A DNA stretch of 64,000 nucleotides from Flavobacterium amnicola (lineage in GTDB: Bacteria > Bacteroidota > Bacteroidia > Flavobacteriales > Flavobacteriaceae): contig NZ_SBKO01000002.1 of the NCBI RefSeq assembly GCF_004122165.1, positions 124,001 through 188,000 of the forward strand, read 5' to 3'. Under the pieces are notes generated by a model. It was not told the origin of the DNA. It saw only the letters and a list, made by a program, of their open reading frames with translations, and did no database searches. Every line of letters begins with the position of its first letter. The stretch's first letter is position 1. This document shows, piece after piece, positions 62,990 through 64,000 of the stretch. The position numbers were made by a program, and so were the translations under genes.

Positions 62990-63861
62990 TGCGCCTATTT
63001 TATTTTTTATGCTTTTTCCCTTTGATTTCTTTTGGACAAGAATTCGATATTCAAGGACATCGTGGCTGTAGAGGATTGTTACCTGAAAACACTATAGAAG
63101 CATTTAAGAAAGCAATTGATTTAGGCGTAACTACACTTGAAATGGATGTGGTCATATCGAAAGATCATCAAGTCTTGCTATCACACGAACCTTTTTTATC
63201 TCATGAAATTGCATTGGATTTAAATGGAAACGAAATTGCTGAAAAAGACGAGAAAAACTTCAACTTATACCAAATGGATTATGCCCAAATCAAGCAATAT
63301 GATTGTGGTAGTAAAATTCATCCACGCTTTTCAGAACAAGAAAAAATAATAACCTACAAGCCTTTATTAAGTGAAGTAATAGATTTTGCAGAAAGTTATA
63401 TTCAAAAAAATTATCCGGGAAGAAAAATCCAATACAATATTGAAACCAAATCAGATCCCAAAGGTGATGATCGCTTTCATCCTAAACCCAAAGAATTTGT
63501 GGATTTGTTAGTTGCTGTTTTAAACCAAAAAGCTATATCTGATCGGGTGTATATACAATCATTTGACAGTAGAACATTGCAGTATTTACATACTACTTTT
63601 CCTAACTATAAAACAGTTTTGTTGGTGGAAAATAAAATGTCTGTTGCTAAAAATTTAAAACTTTTAGGCTTTACACCAGATATATACAGTCCTGAATTCA
63701 TTTTATTGAACCAAAAGAAAGTGGAAAAATTACATCAAAAAAATATAAAAGTAATTCCGTGGACCATCAACAAAAAAGACGACATGAAACGAATTATTAG
63801 TTATGGGGTTGACGGAATCATTACGGATTATCCTAATCGATACTTTGAATTGAAGAATTAG
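62989..63861 (+). CDS. Glycerophosphodiester phosphodiesterase, exported
   Basis: 290 residues with a signal peptide (to ISFGQ). The GDPD motif is at the mature N-terminus: QGHRGCRGLLPENT, then LEMDVVISKDHQVLLSHEP with catalytic His and acidic metal ligands; the YNIETKSD strand and WTINKKDDMKR, GVDGIITDYP near the end complete the TIM barrel. It hydrolyses glycerophosphodiesters to glycerol-3-phosphate. It starts inside the stop codon of the cysteine desulfurase, so translation is coupled. Confidence 0.92.
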   Translation: MRLFYFLCFFPLISFGQEFDIQGHRGCRGLLPENTIEAFKKAIDLGVTTLEMDVVISKDHQVLLSHEPFLSHEIALDLNGNEIAEKDEKNFNLYQMDYAQIKQYDCGSKIHPRFSEQEKIITYKPLLSEVIDFAESYIQKNYPGRKIQYNIETKSDPKGDDRFHPKPKEFVDLLVAVLNQKAISDRVYIQSFDSRTLQYLHTTFPNYKTVLLVENKMSVAKNLKLLGFTPDIYSPEFILLNQKKVEKLHQKNIKVIPWTINKKDDMKRIISYGVDGIITDYPNRYFELKN

Positions 63862-63963
63862 GTTATTTTTTAGCCATAATAATGACACCGCGCTTGTAAC
63901 ATCAGAATCCTTGAGGATTTCAAAAATTAATCTGAAATTGCTAAAATAATATCCATTTTGCCT

Positions 63964-64000
63964 TTATTCAGCAGTTGTTGGATCAATAATTTCAGAGACT
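63964..64000 (-). CDS. Possible C-terminal fragment of a minus-strand gene at the window edge
   Basis: A minus-strand frame reads VSEIIDPTTAE and stops at 63964. It is too short to classify; it may be the end of a convergent gene lying to the right. The 100 bp before it holds a small hairpin (AATCC/GGATT near 63906-63920) and nothing else recognisable. Confidence 0.2.
   Translation of the reverse strand, partial: VSEIIDPTTAE

Noticed and set aside
63862..63963. Short minus-strand peptides (such as one ending IIMAKK) before the window edge
   Set aside because: A stop codon interrupts the frame just upstream, so there is no coding region of useful length.

Overview
This window is chromosomal DNA from a member of the Bacteroidota, most likely a Flavobacterium-like flavobacterium. 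The evidence is a low-GC sequence, type IX secretion (T9SS) type A and type B sorting domains, a PorP/SprF-family protein, many intergenic matches to the Bacteroidota -7 promoter element TAnnTTTG, Spy/CpxP-like 'sensor of ECF sigma' genes, and a prfB gene with a programmed frameshift. It is gene-dense, with no rRNA, tRNA, CRISPR array, transposase or prophage that I can see. No gap without a gene exceeds 300 bases.

Left part (1-8.6 kb): a truncated secreted YHYH-domain protein and a di-heme cytochrome c peroxidase lipoprotein, then a type B-sorted cell-surface protein with its PorP/SprF partner, then pheT. The surface-protein pair is flanked by two copies of a ~115 bp segment made of the terminator, promoter, leader and first ten codons of pheT. 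The upstream copy is a dead pheT fragment, so the pair looks like an inserted cassette. Next (8.7-13.4 kb) come a SIMPL-domain protein, a Crp-like regulator, a pirin-pirin-OsmC operon and a PD40 beta-propeller protein.

Middle (13.4-38.8 kb): mostly housekeeping genes, often convergent and separated by bidirectional terminators. They include a YbiT-type ABC-F protein with a degenerate second Walker A, a thioredoxin-fold lipoprotein lacking CxxC, a CBS/cysteine synthase-like enzyme, an S9 oligopeptidase, YbaB, threonine aldolase, and prfB followed by an HNH protein. They continue with DoxX, an M1 peptidase, an acyl-CoA carboxylase beta subunit, a DUF47-PiT phosphate uptake pair, a DUF2490 protein, MenE with a CPBP protease, an ArsC-like protein, a TonB-dependent-receptor-like barrel, CorA, HutI and a HAD phosphatase.

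Right part (38.9-64 kb): an ECF sigma / anti-sigma-like / CpxP-like envelope-stress cluster, a BNR-repeat lipoprotein, a Kup-bestrophin ion-transport pair, a secreted endonuclease I, an M1-like protein that lacks the zinc site and carries a probable C-terminal barrel, and a fused E1 2-oxoacid dehydrogenase. Then come a PAS kinase with a single-domain response regulator, a fasciclin protein, YaaA, Rho with DUF4293, a NarL-type regulator / 96-aa unknown / TPR kinase cluster, a YfcE-like phosphoesterase divergent from a cysteine desulfurase, and a glycerophosphodiesterase. Several start codons were moved downstream of the longest reading frame because the upstream TTG lies inside a promoter element.
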